A stretch of DNA of 64,000 bases from Alteriqipengyuania bathyomarina_B (GTDB lineage: Bacteria; Pseudomonadota; Alphaproteobacteria; Sphingomonadales; Sphingomonadaceae): contig NZ_JBCFZM010000002.1 in the NCBI RefSeq assembly GCF_038594605.1, forward strand, positions 558,001 to 622,000. The letters run 5' to 3'. Shown here piece by piece: positions 52,843 through 61,388 of this stretch. The notes under the pieces were generated by a model. It was not told the DNA's origin, did not search any database, and saw only the letters and a program-made list of their open reading frames with translations. The translations under genes and the position numbers were made by a program. Position 1 is the first letter of the stretch; every line of letters begins with the position of its first letter.

Positions 52843-53190
52843 TCAGCACCACGGCTCTCGTCTGCCAGTCCATGTCCGCGCAAGACCTTCCGCAACAAGC
52901 TCATCGCCAACCGATCGTCCTCCCCAGTGAATGATGGCGAGGGTGCGACCATAGCGGTCTTTACCGCTCCTTGCGATCTCGAAGCTGCGGGAGTTCAAAA
53001 GGACGATAAGCCGGTCGCGGGCCTGCAGCGCAAGGCGCGTTTCGTATTCGCAGGCACCATTGAGCTCGGGCGCATCGATATCCTGCAGCCTGATTTTCTC
53101 GCCCTCGATCCAGACAGTGTCACCATCATGGACACAATGGGTCCGCGGTCCAGGATCGCAAACGGCGAGGGCAGCGGCGAGCAAGAGCAT
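52843..53190 (-). CDS. Short SNase-like (thermonuclease family) protein
   Basis: 115 aa. Nuclease motifs: HCVHDGDTVWIEGEKIRLQDIDAPEL and GKDRYGRTLAIIHWGG, with the Arg/Glu positions of staphylococcal nuclease (IRLQDIDAPE). The N-terminal LLLAAALAVC is a short hydrophobic signal, so it is likely exported. The C-terminus is short (ends RTWTGRREPWC). One of two SNase-like genes near attR; the other is on the plus strand at 53,836. Confidence 0.8.
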   Translation of the reverse strand: MLLLAAALAVCDPGPRTHCVHDGDTVWIEGEKIRLQDIDAPELNGACEYETRLALQARDRLIVLLNSRSFEIARSGKDRYGRTLAIIHWGGRSVGDELVAEGLARTWTGRREPWC

Positions 53191-53273
53191 CGCCTTTGCC
53201 TACGTGGCCGCGATTACCATTTTCCTACGTTGAACAAATGTGGAACATGGGCTGTCTCGAATCGGAGGCACCT

Positions 53274-53366
53274 ATGATCGTTCTTGACCCCCTGACCATC
53301 ACCGCGATCGCTGCGGTCATCACCGCAAGCTCGGCGCTAGTCTGGTCGATCAGGCGTAAGCCGTGA
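53274..53366 (+). CDS. 30-aa membrane peptide
   Basis: MIVLDPLTITAIAAVITASS then ALVWSIRRKP: one membrane helix with a basic C-terminus. GGAGG at 53264-53268 gives a good ribosome site, and the TGA overlaps the GTG of the next gene. Too short for homology by eye; supported by ribosome site and coupling. Confidence 0.45.
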   Translation: MIVLDPLTITAIAAVITASSALVWSIRRKP

Positions 53367-53602
53367 GCTCGATCAGGCTCAACTCCCTCTCGGACTTTTC
53401 GCGGCATGGCTACAAAGTTCGGATAGATTGCCGCTCCTGCAAGCGGGTCACTATCATCGATCCCCTTGAACTATCGCTTCTGTGCCAGCGCAAGGGCTGG
53501 TCGCGGCAAGTGCAGGATGTGGAAGGCAAGCTGCGGTGCTCAAGGTGTTGTGCGAAAAACGCGCGCTTGGGACCAGGGCTCGGTCTCCAGAATAACCCCT
53601 GA
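53363..53602 (+). CDS. Small zinc-ribbon-like protein
   Basis: 79 aa from the GTG at 53363 overlapping the stop of the 30-aa peptide gene. Two cysteine pairs (IDCRSCKRVTII and LRCSRCCAKNARLG) frame a helical middle, as in zinc ribbons. Such small ribbon proteins are common in sphingomonad accessory DNA; function unknown. Confidence 0.55.
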   Translation: MSSIRLNSLSDFSRHGYKVRIDCRSCKRVTIIDPLELSLLCQRKGWSRQVQDVEGKLRCSRCCAKNARLGPGLGLQNNP

Positions 53603-53835
53603 TGGGCTGATAGCCGACTGTGCGACCCTGATAATAAAGTTATCTAAGGTGCCAGGACCACGAGTGCGGTTCAGAGTTGCCTTGGCCAAAGCGCGGGGCG
53701 ACAGGAGCGCGAACATTTCGGATTTGTGGGCAGGATCTGACGGACAGCCAGTGGCCAGCTGCGCGATTGCTACGCTGGCATCCAGGCGATCGCTACTCAC
53801 CGGTTGTTAGCACCTTCGCTCATACTCTGATCGGC

Positions 53836-54501
53836 ATGCGCTGGACGGTTTACCTCGCCATTATTCTATCGCCCGCGGCTGTGGCTGCACAGACGTATAC
53901 GGGTCCTGTCGATGTCATCGATGGCGACACGCTGGTCATGACGGGCGAGAGGTTCAGGCTTTTCGGAATCGATGCCCCGGAGGCGGATCAGACCTGCATT
54001 CGTGGCGATGAGATTTGGGAGTGCGGAAAGGACGCTACAGCGCTTTTGGAAAGTCTGACCAGAGGCAAACAAATTGCATGCGAGCAGGTGGAGCGCGACA
54101 GCTATCGCCGCATAATCGCAATTTGCAGATCCGGCCGGGTCGACCTTGCCGAAACCATGGCATCGACAGGCATGGCTATCTCGCTGCCGCAATTCAGTAG
54201 CGCCTATGGCCCCGCGGAAGCCGACGCAAAGGCACGTCAGACAGGTGTCTGGGGTTCTACATTCGAATTACCGGAGAATTTCCGCGCGGCGCGGCCGGAA
54301 CAATTCGCGCAGCGAGCTCGTGCTGAGCAGCCCGAAGCCGTTGCCGAGGCGCCGCGAGCCTTCGACCAAATTTATTATCGCAACTGCGCAGCGGCCCGGG
54401 CTGCAGGAGCTGCGCCACTCTACCGTGGACAGCCTGGCTATCGGCCACAGATGGATGGCGATGGCGACGGGATCGCTTGCGAGCCATATCGGCGGCGTTA
54501 G
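53836..54501 (+). CDS. Secreted SNase-like nuclease with excalibur domain
   Basis: 221 aa. Signal peptide MRWTVYLAIILSPAAVAAQ; SNase core VIDGDTLVMTGERFRLFGID, APEADQTC, ERDSYRRIIAICRSGRVDLAE; C-terminal excalibur calcium-binding region IYYRNCAAARAAGAAPLYRG and DGDGDGIACE (residues about 185-221). Predicted exported nuclease. The ATG at 53836 gives the signal peptide; an upstream extension is ignored. Confidence 0.85.
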   Translation: MRWTVYLAIILSPAAVAAQTYTGPVDVIDGDTLVMTGERFRLFGIDAPEADQTCIRGDEIWECGKDATALLESLTRGKQIACEQVERDSYRRIIAICRSGRVDLAETMASTGMAISLPQFSSAYGPAEADAKARQTGVWGSTFELPENFRAARPEQFAQRARAEQPEAVAEAPRAFDQIYYRNCAAARAAGAAPLYRGQPGYRPQMDGDGDGIACEPYRRR

Positions 54502-54924
54502 ATTTCGTAGCACAAGGTGCCGTAGTATCGCCTCCGCACCGGCAGAAACTGGGCCGTGAGCGGCCCGTCCGGAGTTGGGCGTTCGCACTGCTAAAGCCGT
54601 CCTTCGGCACGCAACCCGATGACCGATAGCGTGGATCGTGAATCACTTCGAGCAGCAAGAGATTGTAGGCGAGCGTTGCGATCAGCTAATTAGCTCCGCA
54701 CCAGTGTTAGCGCTATATTCCTCGACAATCACCTGACGTAATTCACGCGGCTGCTGGATGGACGCCGTAATCCATCTGACGCTCGGGCCCGGCAGCGAGA
54801 ATGCCGAAAGCATTGACAAGCTTGACCAATAGCAAGGGCTGGCATAGCCTTTTGCCTAGTGCTTAAAGCTGAGCATTGTAATGCTATTTTAACTTACTTT
54901 TCAGTAGGTAACGGGAGATTCTAC
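54502..54924. other. Gap after the SNase gene
   Basis: No supported gene. Reading frames here are mirror frames of the SNase gene or random. The last 60 bases become AT-rich and probably hold the promoter of the lipoprotein gene. Confidence 0.5.
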
Positions 54925-55227
54925 GTGAGGAAATTCGGTCGAACAGGCGGGCTGGTGGTCGCCATGACGCTACTCTCGAGCTGCGGCGGCGCCATGGGGG
55001 GAGGCTGCTCCGGCATAGAAATGGATACTCAGGTAGCAAGGTTCGGCAACACTGACGTGACAATTCGTAATACGTCTGATGAGCCAAAGCTGGTTACGCT
55101 TGCCGTTGTCGATGGCGAAGGCGTAGACATTCATTCCGAGACTTTTCGTGTGGACTCAAAAGATATCAAAAAAGCAAATGCTGGCACCTTAAGCGACGAC
55201 CTGCAGATTGACATCAGGTGCGAGTAG
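54925..55227 (+). CDS. Small lipoprotein, hypothetical
   Basis: 100 aa from a GTG at 54925 (RKFGRTGGLVVAMTLLSSCGG), with lipobox LSSC. The mature part is beta-rich (VARFGNTDVTIRNTSDEPKL) and ends DDLQIDIRCE. No family recognised. Composition is AT-rich against the island average, so it was probably acquired separately with the next gene. Confidence 0.6.
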   Translation: MRKFGRTGGLVVAMTLLSSCGGAMGGGCSGIEMDTQVARFGNTDVTIRNTSDEPKLVTLAVVDGEGVDIHSETFRVDSKDIKKANAGTLSDDLQIDIRCE

Positions 55228-55335
55228 CTGCCCCCACTGGCTCTCCAGGGGACGCTTTTTCTAGCGTGGTGCTAGGCCACACTCAAAAAAGGTCGTTATT
55301 TTAAAACTATCCCTTTGCATTGAGGAGGCCCTGAT

Positions 55336-55719
55336 TTGCCTTATACGGCTTCTGACGAAATCAAATTCCATAAGTGGAAAGATGTAATAGCACGTCATAA
55401 AAAATTAAAGAGATTTGTAATTATTGCGTGTTTAATTACAGCTTTTGGCTGGTTATTATTGTTTTATAAGATGAGCCAGACGTCGGAGGCGGTGTTACGT
55501 TATTCAACAGAAGCCCAAGAGTCGGTCGGCACATGGACTATGTGGCTGCTTGCGATGTCGGTAGGTAGCGTCGCCCTTGTCGTCATCTCAAAGAGCGCAA
55601 AGAAGCGTGGGGAGGAGCTTGCTGAAAACCTCAAAGCTGACTTGCGTAATCACCTAAATGAGGCTGGTGAAGGCCACCGCTCTAAGATTGAGTCGCAGCT
55701 TCGAGAGCTAGGCGCATAG
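55336..55719 (+). CDS. AT-rich two-helix membrane protein, hypothetical
   Basis: 127 aa. TTG start at 55336 with TGAGGAGG upstream. Two membrane helices (FVIIACLITAFGWLLLF, about 27-44, and TMWLLAMSVGSVALVVIS, about 68-85) and a charged helical C-terminus. Bases 55,381-55,440 have only 15 G+C of 60, far from the local norm, so this is recently acquired DNA. Function unknown. Confidence 0.6.
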   Translation: MPYTASDEIKFHKWKDVIARHKKLKRFVIIACLITAFGWLLLFYKMSQTSEAVLRYSTEAQESVGTWTMWLLAMSVGSVALVVISKSAKKRGEELAENLKADLRNHLNEAGEGHRSKIESQLRELGA

Positions 55720-56088
55720 CTTTTCTCGCCAACCAACTACTCTCGATTTGCATCTCAGTTCGGATGACCATTCAACTTGGAGGAAAATCAGGGGGACACG
55801 TCAATGCATATTGAGTTTGGTGGCTAAATTCACCGGCCAGAGTCTGGTAACCACCCAATTTCCGAAATTCAGACGCTGCCTGAACAGCCCCAAAAGCGGA
55901 CCTCGCCGGAGCCTAGCGGCCATGGCCGTTTTCGGGAGCCGCAGATGATCGGGCTAGTGACGGAGATTGGGGCGCATAGCGGACATCTTGGGATCGTTCA
56001 TGATTGGGGACGAGAGCGGACAGATGTGCCCAGAGTTCGGCGCGCGCTACATAGGCGACGCGACAATCCGCGAATATTCTACCCATTT
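55720..56088. other. Gap before the right end of the island
   Basis: No supported gene. Mixed composition; probably recombination leftovers and the binding sites of the right arm. Confidence 0.5.
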
Positions 56089-56106
56089 CACCGGAAACAC
56101 ACCGGA
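56089..56106 (+). repeat. Paired CACCGGA motif near attR
   Basis: CACCGGA at 56089-56095 and again at 56100-56106, 11 bases apart, the same pair as near attL (32358-32375), in the same orientation and 40 bases from the tRNA repeat. Confidence 0.6.
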
Positions 56107-56145
56107 GAGTAAAATCGGTCGATGGGGCAAAAATTGCGGAAAAGC

Positions 56146-56222
<77 letters not shown>

Positions 56223-56346
56223 ATCGCGCGAACCGCGAGGAGCGCGCTTAGCAAAGCGAAACGGACCGCGCCATGGGAAAATCCGCCTCGCGCACCGCTG
56301 CCTGTTAGGACATTGGCAAGACCTGCCTGACTAGCCTTGGCGGGTG

Positions 56347-56748
56347 ATGAGCGATCTTGCCCCCCAAAGCGATTTTTCCCTGCGCGCCGACACACGCACC
56401 GGGACGGCGCCGACGCTCGACGCGCAAGCCACGCTGATCGAACAGTGGGGCGCGGTCGAGGATGCGGCGCGAGTTGTCGCCATGCTCGCCGGGCGGCCCA
56501 CTCCGGTCGACGATCCTTACAGCACCGCCCGAATCGGGCTGCTCGCCCGTTCGCATCCGGACCGGTTGGATGCGACATCTTCGGCGCTGAGCGATCTGGT
56601 CGCAACGATGCGCGCGGGGCTCGATGCGCTGCTGGCCGTGCAGGGCACAGCAACGGACACCCATCCCGCAGCGACCCGGCTGTGGTCCGAATACGAGCGC
56701 GGACGGGCGGAAGTCCTGGCCGAAGCGGCGAGTGCCCTGGGTTGTTGA
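56347..56748 (+). CDS. Hypothetical protein next to tRNA-Arg
   Basis: 133 aa from the ATG at 56347 (GTG three bases earlier also possible). Alanine-rich, helical (QATLIEQWGAVEDAARVVAML, LSDLVATMRAGLDALLAV), no transmembrane part and no family that I recognise. High GC like the chromosome. It ends 47 bases before mmcB and could use the same regulatory region only by readthrough. Confidence 0.6.
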   Translation: MSDLAPQSDFSLRADTRTGTAPTLDAQATLIEQWGAVEDAARVVAMLAGRPTPVDDPYSTARIGLLARSHPDRLDATSSALSDLVATMRAGLDALLAVQGTATDTHPAATRLWSEYERGRAEVLAEAASALGC

Positions 56749-56760
56749 ACGGCCCCATGC

Positions 56761-56785
56761 TTGACAGAATGTTGCCATTCTGTTC
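56761..56785 (+). promoter_or_regulatory. SOS-box-like element (LexA) at mmcB
   Basis: GTTGCCATTCTGTTC at 56771-56785 fits the alphaproteobacterial LexA pattern GTTCN7GTTC with one change (GTTG). TTGACA at 56761-56766 is a fitting -35 box, so the element covers the promoter. The gene starts at 56796. Confidence 0.65.
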
Positions 56786-56795
56786 CTAACATGGC

Positions 56796-57305
56796 ATGGC
56801 CAACGCTTCCTTTCTGCTCGATAATACGACCCCTCCGGTAGACCGGCTTTGCGATGCCTCGCAGGCCGCGCGCGGGATCATGCGGCTGTTCGCGCGCAAC
56901 GATATCTGGTGCGTGACCGAGATGCCGCTGCGCGGCGGCCGCCGGGCGGACCTGATGGGGGTCGATGCGAAGGGCCATGTCGTGATCGTCGAGATCAAGG
57001 TTTCGCGCAGCGACCTGACCGGCGATTCGAAATGGACCGACTATCTCGACCATTGCGACAAGTTCTACTGGGGCATCGGCGCGCATCTCGATCGCACGAT
57101 CCTCGATGGGGAGGGCTTTCTGCCCGAGCGCTGCGGCCTGATCGTCGCCGATGGTTACGATGCCGAGATCCTGCGCCCGGCGGCGCGCACCGCGCTCGCC
57201 CCGGCACGCCGCAAGGTGGAAATAGAGCGGCTTGCCCGCACGGCCATGCGCCGCGCGACCGTCGCCTGCGATCCCGATTGCGCGCCTTTCGGTGGCGAAC
57301 GCTAG
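56796..57305 (+). CDS. mmcB: MmcB family DNA repair nuclease
   Basis: 169 aa. PD-(D/E)xK-like core: DIWCVTEMPLRGGRRADLMG, VVIVEIKVSRSDLTGDSKW and DHCDKFYWGIGAHLDRTI, with the GLIVADGYDAEIL strand after. MmcB is a damage-induced protein of alphaproteobacteria. A LexA-like box just upstream fits SOS control. The ATG at 56796 is 5 bases after another out-of-frame ATG. Confidence 0.88.
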   Translation: MANASFLLDNTTPPVDRLCDASQAARGIMRLFARNDIWCVTEMPLRGGRRADLMGVDAKGHVVIVEIKVSRSDLTGDSKWTDYLDHCDKFYWGIGAHLDRTILDGEGFLPERCGLIVADGYDAEILRPAARTALAPARRKVEIERLARTAMRRATVACDPDCAPFGGER

Positions 57306-57409
57306 GACCGCTGCGAGCGATTTTGAGCCGCTGGTAAGGCAACAGAAAGCCCGGTTCGGGCAAGAGAAGGCTCGCCTCGGCTTCGCGGCTGCGGCATAGG
57401 GGCCCTGCC

Positions 57410-58138
57410 ATGTCGATGCTGCTCGCCATCATTCTCTCCACGCTCGCGATGGTTGCCATCGTGGCGCTGCGCTACCTCGCGGTGAGCGGCGCCTTCGCCG
57501 CGATCACCGCGCGCGTGCGGCCCGGCTATCACGCTGGCCTGCGCCCGCAGATCCGGCGGGAGATCGGCTGGTCGCTCGTCTCGGCGGCGATCTACGGCGT
57601 GCCCGCGGGGATCGTCGGCTTCGGGTGGGACAGGTTCGGCTGGACGCGGATCTACACCGACTGGAATGCCTACCCGCTGTGGTATCTGCCGCTGTCGGTG
57701 CTGATCTATCTCTTCGCGCACGATACGTGGTTCTACTGGACGCATCGCTGGATGCATCAGCCGCACGCGTTCCGCATCGCGCACGCCGTCCACCACGCCA
57801 GTCGCCCGCCCACCGCATGGGCCGCGATGAGCTTTCATCCGATAGAAGCACTCTCCGGTGCGGTGGTTGTGCCCGTTCTCGTCTTCCTCGTGCCGATCCA
57901 TGTCGCTATGCTGGGGACCGTTCTGGCCGTGATGACGGTGATGGGGGTCACCAATCACATGGGGTGGGAGATGTTCCCGCGCTGGCTGGTCCGTTCGCCG
58001 ATCGGGGGCTGGATTATCACCGCGAGCCATCATCAGCTCCATCACGAACGCTACAAGTGCAATTACGGGCTCTATTTCAGGTTTTGGGATCGCTTATGCA
58101 GAACCGACCGAGGATTATCGGAAAGCTTCCCGCGCTAG
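57410..58138 (+). CDS. Fatty acid hydroxylase/sterol desaturase family protein
   Basis: 242-aa membrane di-iron enzyme. Three histidine clusters: HDTWFYWTHRWMH (about residue 103-115), HAVHH (about 124-128), and HHQLHH (about 207-212). Several membrane helices surround them. Family members hydroxylate lipids, sterols or carotenoids; substrate not known here. The stop lies 43 bases inside the next gene, so the pair is overlapping. Confidence 0.9.
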   Translation: MSMLLAIILSTLAMVAIVALRYLAVSGAFAAITARVRPGYHAGLRPQIRREIGWSLVSAAIYGVPAGIVGFGWDRFGWTRIYTDWNAYPLWYLPLSVLIYLFAHDTWFYWTHRWMHQPHAFRIAHAVHHASRPPTAWAAMSFHPIEALSGAVVVPVLVFLVPIHVAMLGTVLAVMTVMGVTNHMGWEMFPRWLVRSPIGGWIITASHHQLHHERYKCNYGLYFRFWDRLCRTDRGLSESFPR

Positions 58139-58587
58139 CCGCCAGGCTGGCCATCTCTGGTGCCGCACTGCTGGCGCTCGGCAACACCGTGCCAGTCAAA
58201 CAGGCAGCCAAACAGGATGTCGTGGTCACGGTGGTCGATCTGCGGTCTGCCAAGGGCACGGTGCTCGCCTGCCTCACCGCGAGCGAAAGCGACTTTCCCG
58301 ATTGCGGGGACGACCGGCTGGCGAAGCGGCAGGTGGTGCGTGCCAATTCGCGGGTCACGATCGTCTTCAACGATGTGCCTCCGGGCGAATATGCGATCTC
58401 GCTGCTGCATGATGAGAACGGCAACGGAAAGGCAGACACGGTACTGTTCCTGCCCAAGGAAGGCTTCGGCTTCTCGCGCGATGCCAAGGCCAGCTTCGGC
58501 CCGCCGCGCTTTTCGTCCGCCGCGTTCAAGGTGGCCGAAGGTACGCCCGTCTACCACACGATCCGGATGCGCTATATCGGGCGCTGA
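58096..58587 (+). CDS. Second DUF2141 domain protein, secreted
   Basis: 163 aa starting at ATG 58096 inside the end of the hydroxylase gene. Signal-like N-terminus (LAARLAISGAALLALGNTVP), then VTVVDLRSAKGTVLACLTA, VPPGEYAISLLHDENGNGKAD and HTIRMRYIGR, same family and end as 27,203-27,709. The 43-base overlap with the hydroxylase gene suggests the two are made together. Function unknown. Confidence 0.85.
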   Translation: MQNRPRIIGKLPALAARLAISGAALLALGNTVPVKQAAKQDVVVTVVDLRSAKGTVLACLTASESDFPDCGDDRLAKRQVVRANSRVTIVFNDVPPGEYAISLLHDENGNGKADTVLFLPKEGFGFSRDAKASFGPPRFSSAAFKVAEGTPVYHTIRMRYIGR

Positions 58588-58689
58588 AGGGGGCGGCGAA
58601 AAGTGCTTCACCAGCGCGCCCCGCACTAACCCTATATTTACCATGGACCGTCAAAACAGCCCTTAGATATCGAAGGGTTTTGTGACGTG

Positions 58690-60216
58690 ATGGACAGCTT
58701 GCGCGGTAAATTCGGCTATTCCGGCGACGCGGAGGACGATGCTTCGTGGGATCATGGCGACGAAGACAGCGATTATTCCGTCGACGACGCTCCGCCTGGC
58801 CCTGTGGGTCAGGACGAGCGGCGCATGCAGGTGCGCGCCTATAATTACTGGGCCGGACTGCTGGGAGAGCGGACCTTCCCCAGCGTCGAGGATATCGAGC
58901 CCGACAGCCTGCCCGAATTCGCCGAAAACAGCGTGTTGCTCGATTTCACGGGCGGCGTGGAGAATCCGGCGATCGTCTTTCTGGGGGACCGCCTGGCCGG
59001 GGAATGCGGCCATGACGGGCCGATCCAGACGCTCGACGATGTGCCCAGCCGATCATTGCTGAGCCGAATCACCGATCACTACATGCAGATCCTCGCCAAC
59101 GAGGCCCCGATCGGGTTCGAGGCGGAATTCATCAACGAGGCCGGGCTGACGATTCTCTATCGCGGCATCCTGCTGCCCTTCTCGACCGACGACGAGACGA
59201 TCGACTTCATCTACGGGGTCATCAACTGGAAGGAAGTGGCCGACCAGCTGACCACGGACGAGTTGCTGCTCGAGATCGACCAGGCGCTCGAAGGCAAGCC
59301 GGAGAAGGACGACGACGGTTCGCTGCCGACCAAGGCGGAGCGGGTCTTGATTACACCTTCGATCACCCGCTGGGCCGACGGACCGGGCGCCGATGCGGAT
59401 GCAGAAGAAACGGGCGACGAGAGCCGGTCTCTGCCCGCCCCGACCTTTGCCCGGCTCGATGCGCATCTGGCTGTCGAGGAATCCGATATGCCGGGCGAAG
59501 CCGAAGTCGGCTTCGCAGCCGACGGTACGGATGACGAAGCCTTTGTCGGCGTGTTCGATCCTTTGGCAGGTCTTCGCACACCCGAACCCGATCACGACGC
59601 GCCGCAGACCAGCGCGAGCGGCCTGCACGCCTGCCTCGCGGAGGCGCGCGCGCTGGCCGAGGCCGCGCATGACGCCGAATCGCGCAGCCGCGCCGCGCTC
59701 TATCGTGCGGTCGGCCGCGCCTACGACGTCAGCCTCGCCGCGCTAAGCGAGCCCGACGCTTTTCAGGACCTCCTCGACGAAAACGCCATCGCGGTTCAAC
59801 CGCGCGCGCCGATGACGCCGGTCGTGAAGCTCGTTTTCGGAGCGGACTACGACAAGACGCGCATCGCCGAATATGCTGCGGTTCTGGCGCTTGCGCAGCG
59901 CGAGGGGGTCGCCGGCGGAGCGCTGGCGGAGCATATCGAAGCGACCGCAGGCGGGATCAAGGCGCTGGTCGCGCGTGAGCGGGCTTTCCGCCACGCGAAC
60001 GAGCCCGAAGCTGCCGCGCAGACAGCAGCTCAGTCGCGCGTTCACGCCAGGCTCGACCGGCTCGAAACGCGCGCTCTCGAGGATATCCCGGCCGAGGGGG
60101 CACCGTTCTCGCTCTGCGTCATCCGGCGGACCGAATCGGGCGAGATCGCCTTTCTCGGCGAGATCGCGGACGATGACCGGTTGCTCGCCAAAGCGGCAAA
60201 GCGACTGGTCGGCTAA
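58690..60216 (+). CDS. PAS_5 domain protein, hypothetical
   Basis: 508 aa. An acidic start (GDAEDDASWDHGDEDSDYSV), then a PAS_5-like region (residues about 45-180): MQVRAYNYWAGLLGERTFPS, FAENSVLLDFTGG, IDFIYGVINWKEVADQL. The middle is acidic and disordered; the end (about 430-508) has a helical part and FSLCVIRRTESGEIAFLGEI. Such proteins of sphingomonads are probably small-molecule or envelope sensors. ATG at 58690 preferred; a GTG is at 58687. Confidence 0.75.
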   Translation: MDSLRGKFGYSGDAEDDASWDHGDEDSDYSVDDAPPGPVGQDERRMQVRAYNYWAGLLGERTFPSVEDIEPDSLPEFAENSVLLDFTGGVENPAIVFLGDRLAGECGHDGPIQTLDDVPSRSLLSRITDHYMQILANEAPIGFEAEFINEAGLTILYRGILLPFSTDDETIDFIYGVINWKEVADQLTTDELLLEIDQALEGKPEKDDDGSLPTKAERVLITPSITRWADGPGADADAEETGDESRSLPAPTFARLDAHLAVEESDMPGEAEVGFAADGTDDEAFVGVFDPLAGLRTPEPDHDAPQTSASGLHACLAEARALAEAAHDAESRSRAALYRAVGRAYDVSLAALSEPDAFQDLLDENAIAVQPRAPMTPVVKLVFGADYDKTRIAEYAAVLALAQREGVAGGALAEHIEATAGGIKALVARERAFRHANEPEAAAQTAAQSRVHARLDRLETRALEDIPAEGAPFSLCVIRRTESGEIAFLGEIADDDRLLAKAAKRLVG

Positions 60217-60284
60217 CCGGTCTTCCCCCGAATCGCGCGAGGCGGGGGTTCACGCGAGCCCGTTCGCACGCTAGCCCGCCACGG

Positions 60285-61388
60285 ATGGGCATTTTCAGGC
60301 GTCGCCCTGTCCGGGTACAACCCTATTTTGGCTACCGCAGCCGCGACCGACTGGTCCTGACCGGGCGGACCCAGCGTTCGCGTCCGCCAGAATTCGACCA
60401 GCACGGGCGCTGGCGCACATTTCGCGTGATGATGTCGCAGTTCTTCGCCAGCCATGTGCCCGAGGTAACTGTCACCTTGTGCCTCACCCGGGCGGACGGA
60501 GAGAACTTCGATCACGAAACCGTGTCCGACGACGAGGGCTATTTCCGCTTCGAGATTCCGCTCGAGGGAGACTGGCCCTATCCCGCGCAGACCGCGTGGG
60601 AGGTCGTCCGGCTTGGCTGGAATGTCGGCGAAAAGCGCGAATCGGTTGTCGGCAATGTTCTTGTCCCCGGCGCCGATGCGTCGATCGGCGTCATTTCGGA
60701 TATCGACGACACGATCATCGAGACCGGGATTACCGGCGGCTGGCACAATGTCGTGCGCAACTGGAAGCGGATCTTCGCGCAGATGCCGCAGGATCGGATC
60801 CTCGTCGAAGGGGCAGACGTGTTCTACGGCGCGATCGGCGGCGGGCTGGCCGTGCCCAGCGATTCGCAGCCTACCGGCAGCTACATCCGCGCCACCCACC
60901 GCCCGTTCTTCTATATCTCCTCCTCGCCGTGGAACCTGTTTTCCTACCTCGTCGCATTCCAGCAATCGCGCCAGTTGCCGCTGGGCGCGCTGTTCCTGCG
61001 CAACTGGGGGTTCAACCGGGCAACCATCGGCAAGAGCAGCCACGGCGAGCACAAGCATCGCTCTATTTCCGCGATCCTCGACCATTTCCCGGACCTGCGC
61101 TTCGCCTTGATCGGCGACGATACGCAGGGCGACCTGCCCGCGTTTGCCGAAGCGGTCGCGCGCGAGCCGGACCGGATCGCGGCGGTGTTCATCCGCACGA
61201 CCGAGAAGACGCTGTCCGATATCGAACTTGACGCGAAACGGGTCATCGAGAGCTTTGGGGTGCCCCTGTGGCTGGGAAACAGCTATGCGGTCGGCCGAGA
61301 TTTCCTGAGAACCGCAGGGGTTGCACCGCATGGGGAAACATCGCGCATCGTGGAAACGGTGGGTCCGAGAACTGGAGAAGAAGCCTAA
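60285..61388 (+). CDS. App1-like phosphatidate phosphatase domain protein (DUF2183)
   Basis: 367 aa. Residues about 135-300 contain VISDIDDTIIETGITGGWHNV (HAD-type DxDxT), FYISSSPWNLFSYLVAF and FALIGDDTQGDLPAFAEAV, matching App1 (DUF2183), lipid phosphatases. N-terminal region VQPYFGYRSRDRLVLTGRT is a beta domain of unknown role. The reading frame of the next gene begins about 60 bases before its stop. Confidence 0.88.
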   Translation: MGIFRRRPVRVQPYFGYRSRDRLVLTGRTQRSRPPEFDQHGRWRTFRVMMSQFFASHVPEVTVTLCLTRADGENFDHETVSDDEGYFRFEIPLEGDWPYPAQTAWEVVRLGWNVGEKRESVVGNVLVPGADASIGVISDIDDTIIETGITGGWHNVVRNWKRIFAQMPQDRILVEGADVFYGAIGGGLAVPSDSQPTGSYIRATHRPFFYISSSPWNLFSYLVAFQQSRQLPLGALFLRNWGFNRATIGKSSHGEHKHRSISAILDHFPDLRFALIGDDTQGDLPAFAEAVAREPDRIAAVFIRTTEKTLSDIELDAKRVIESFGVPLWLGNSYAVGRDFLRTAGVAPHGETSRIVETVGPRTGEEA

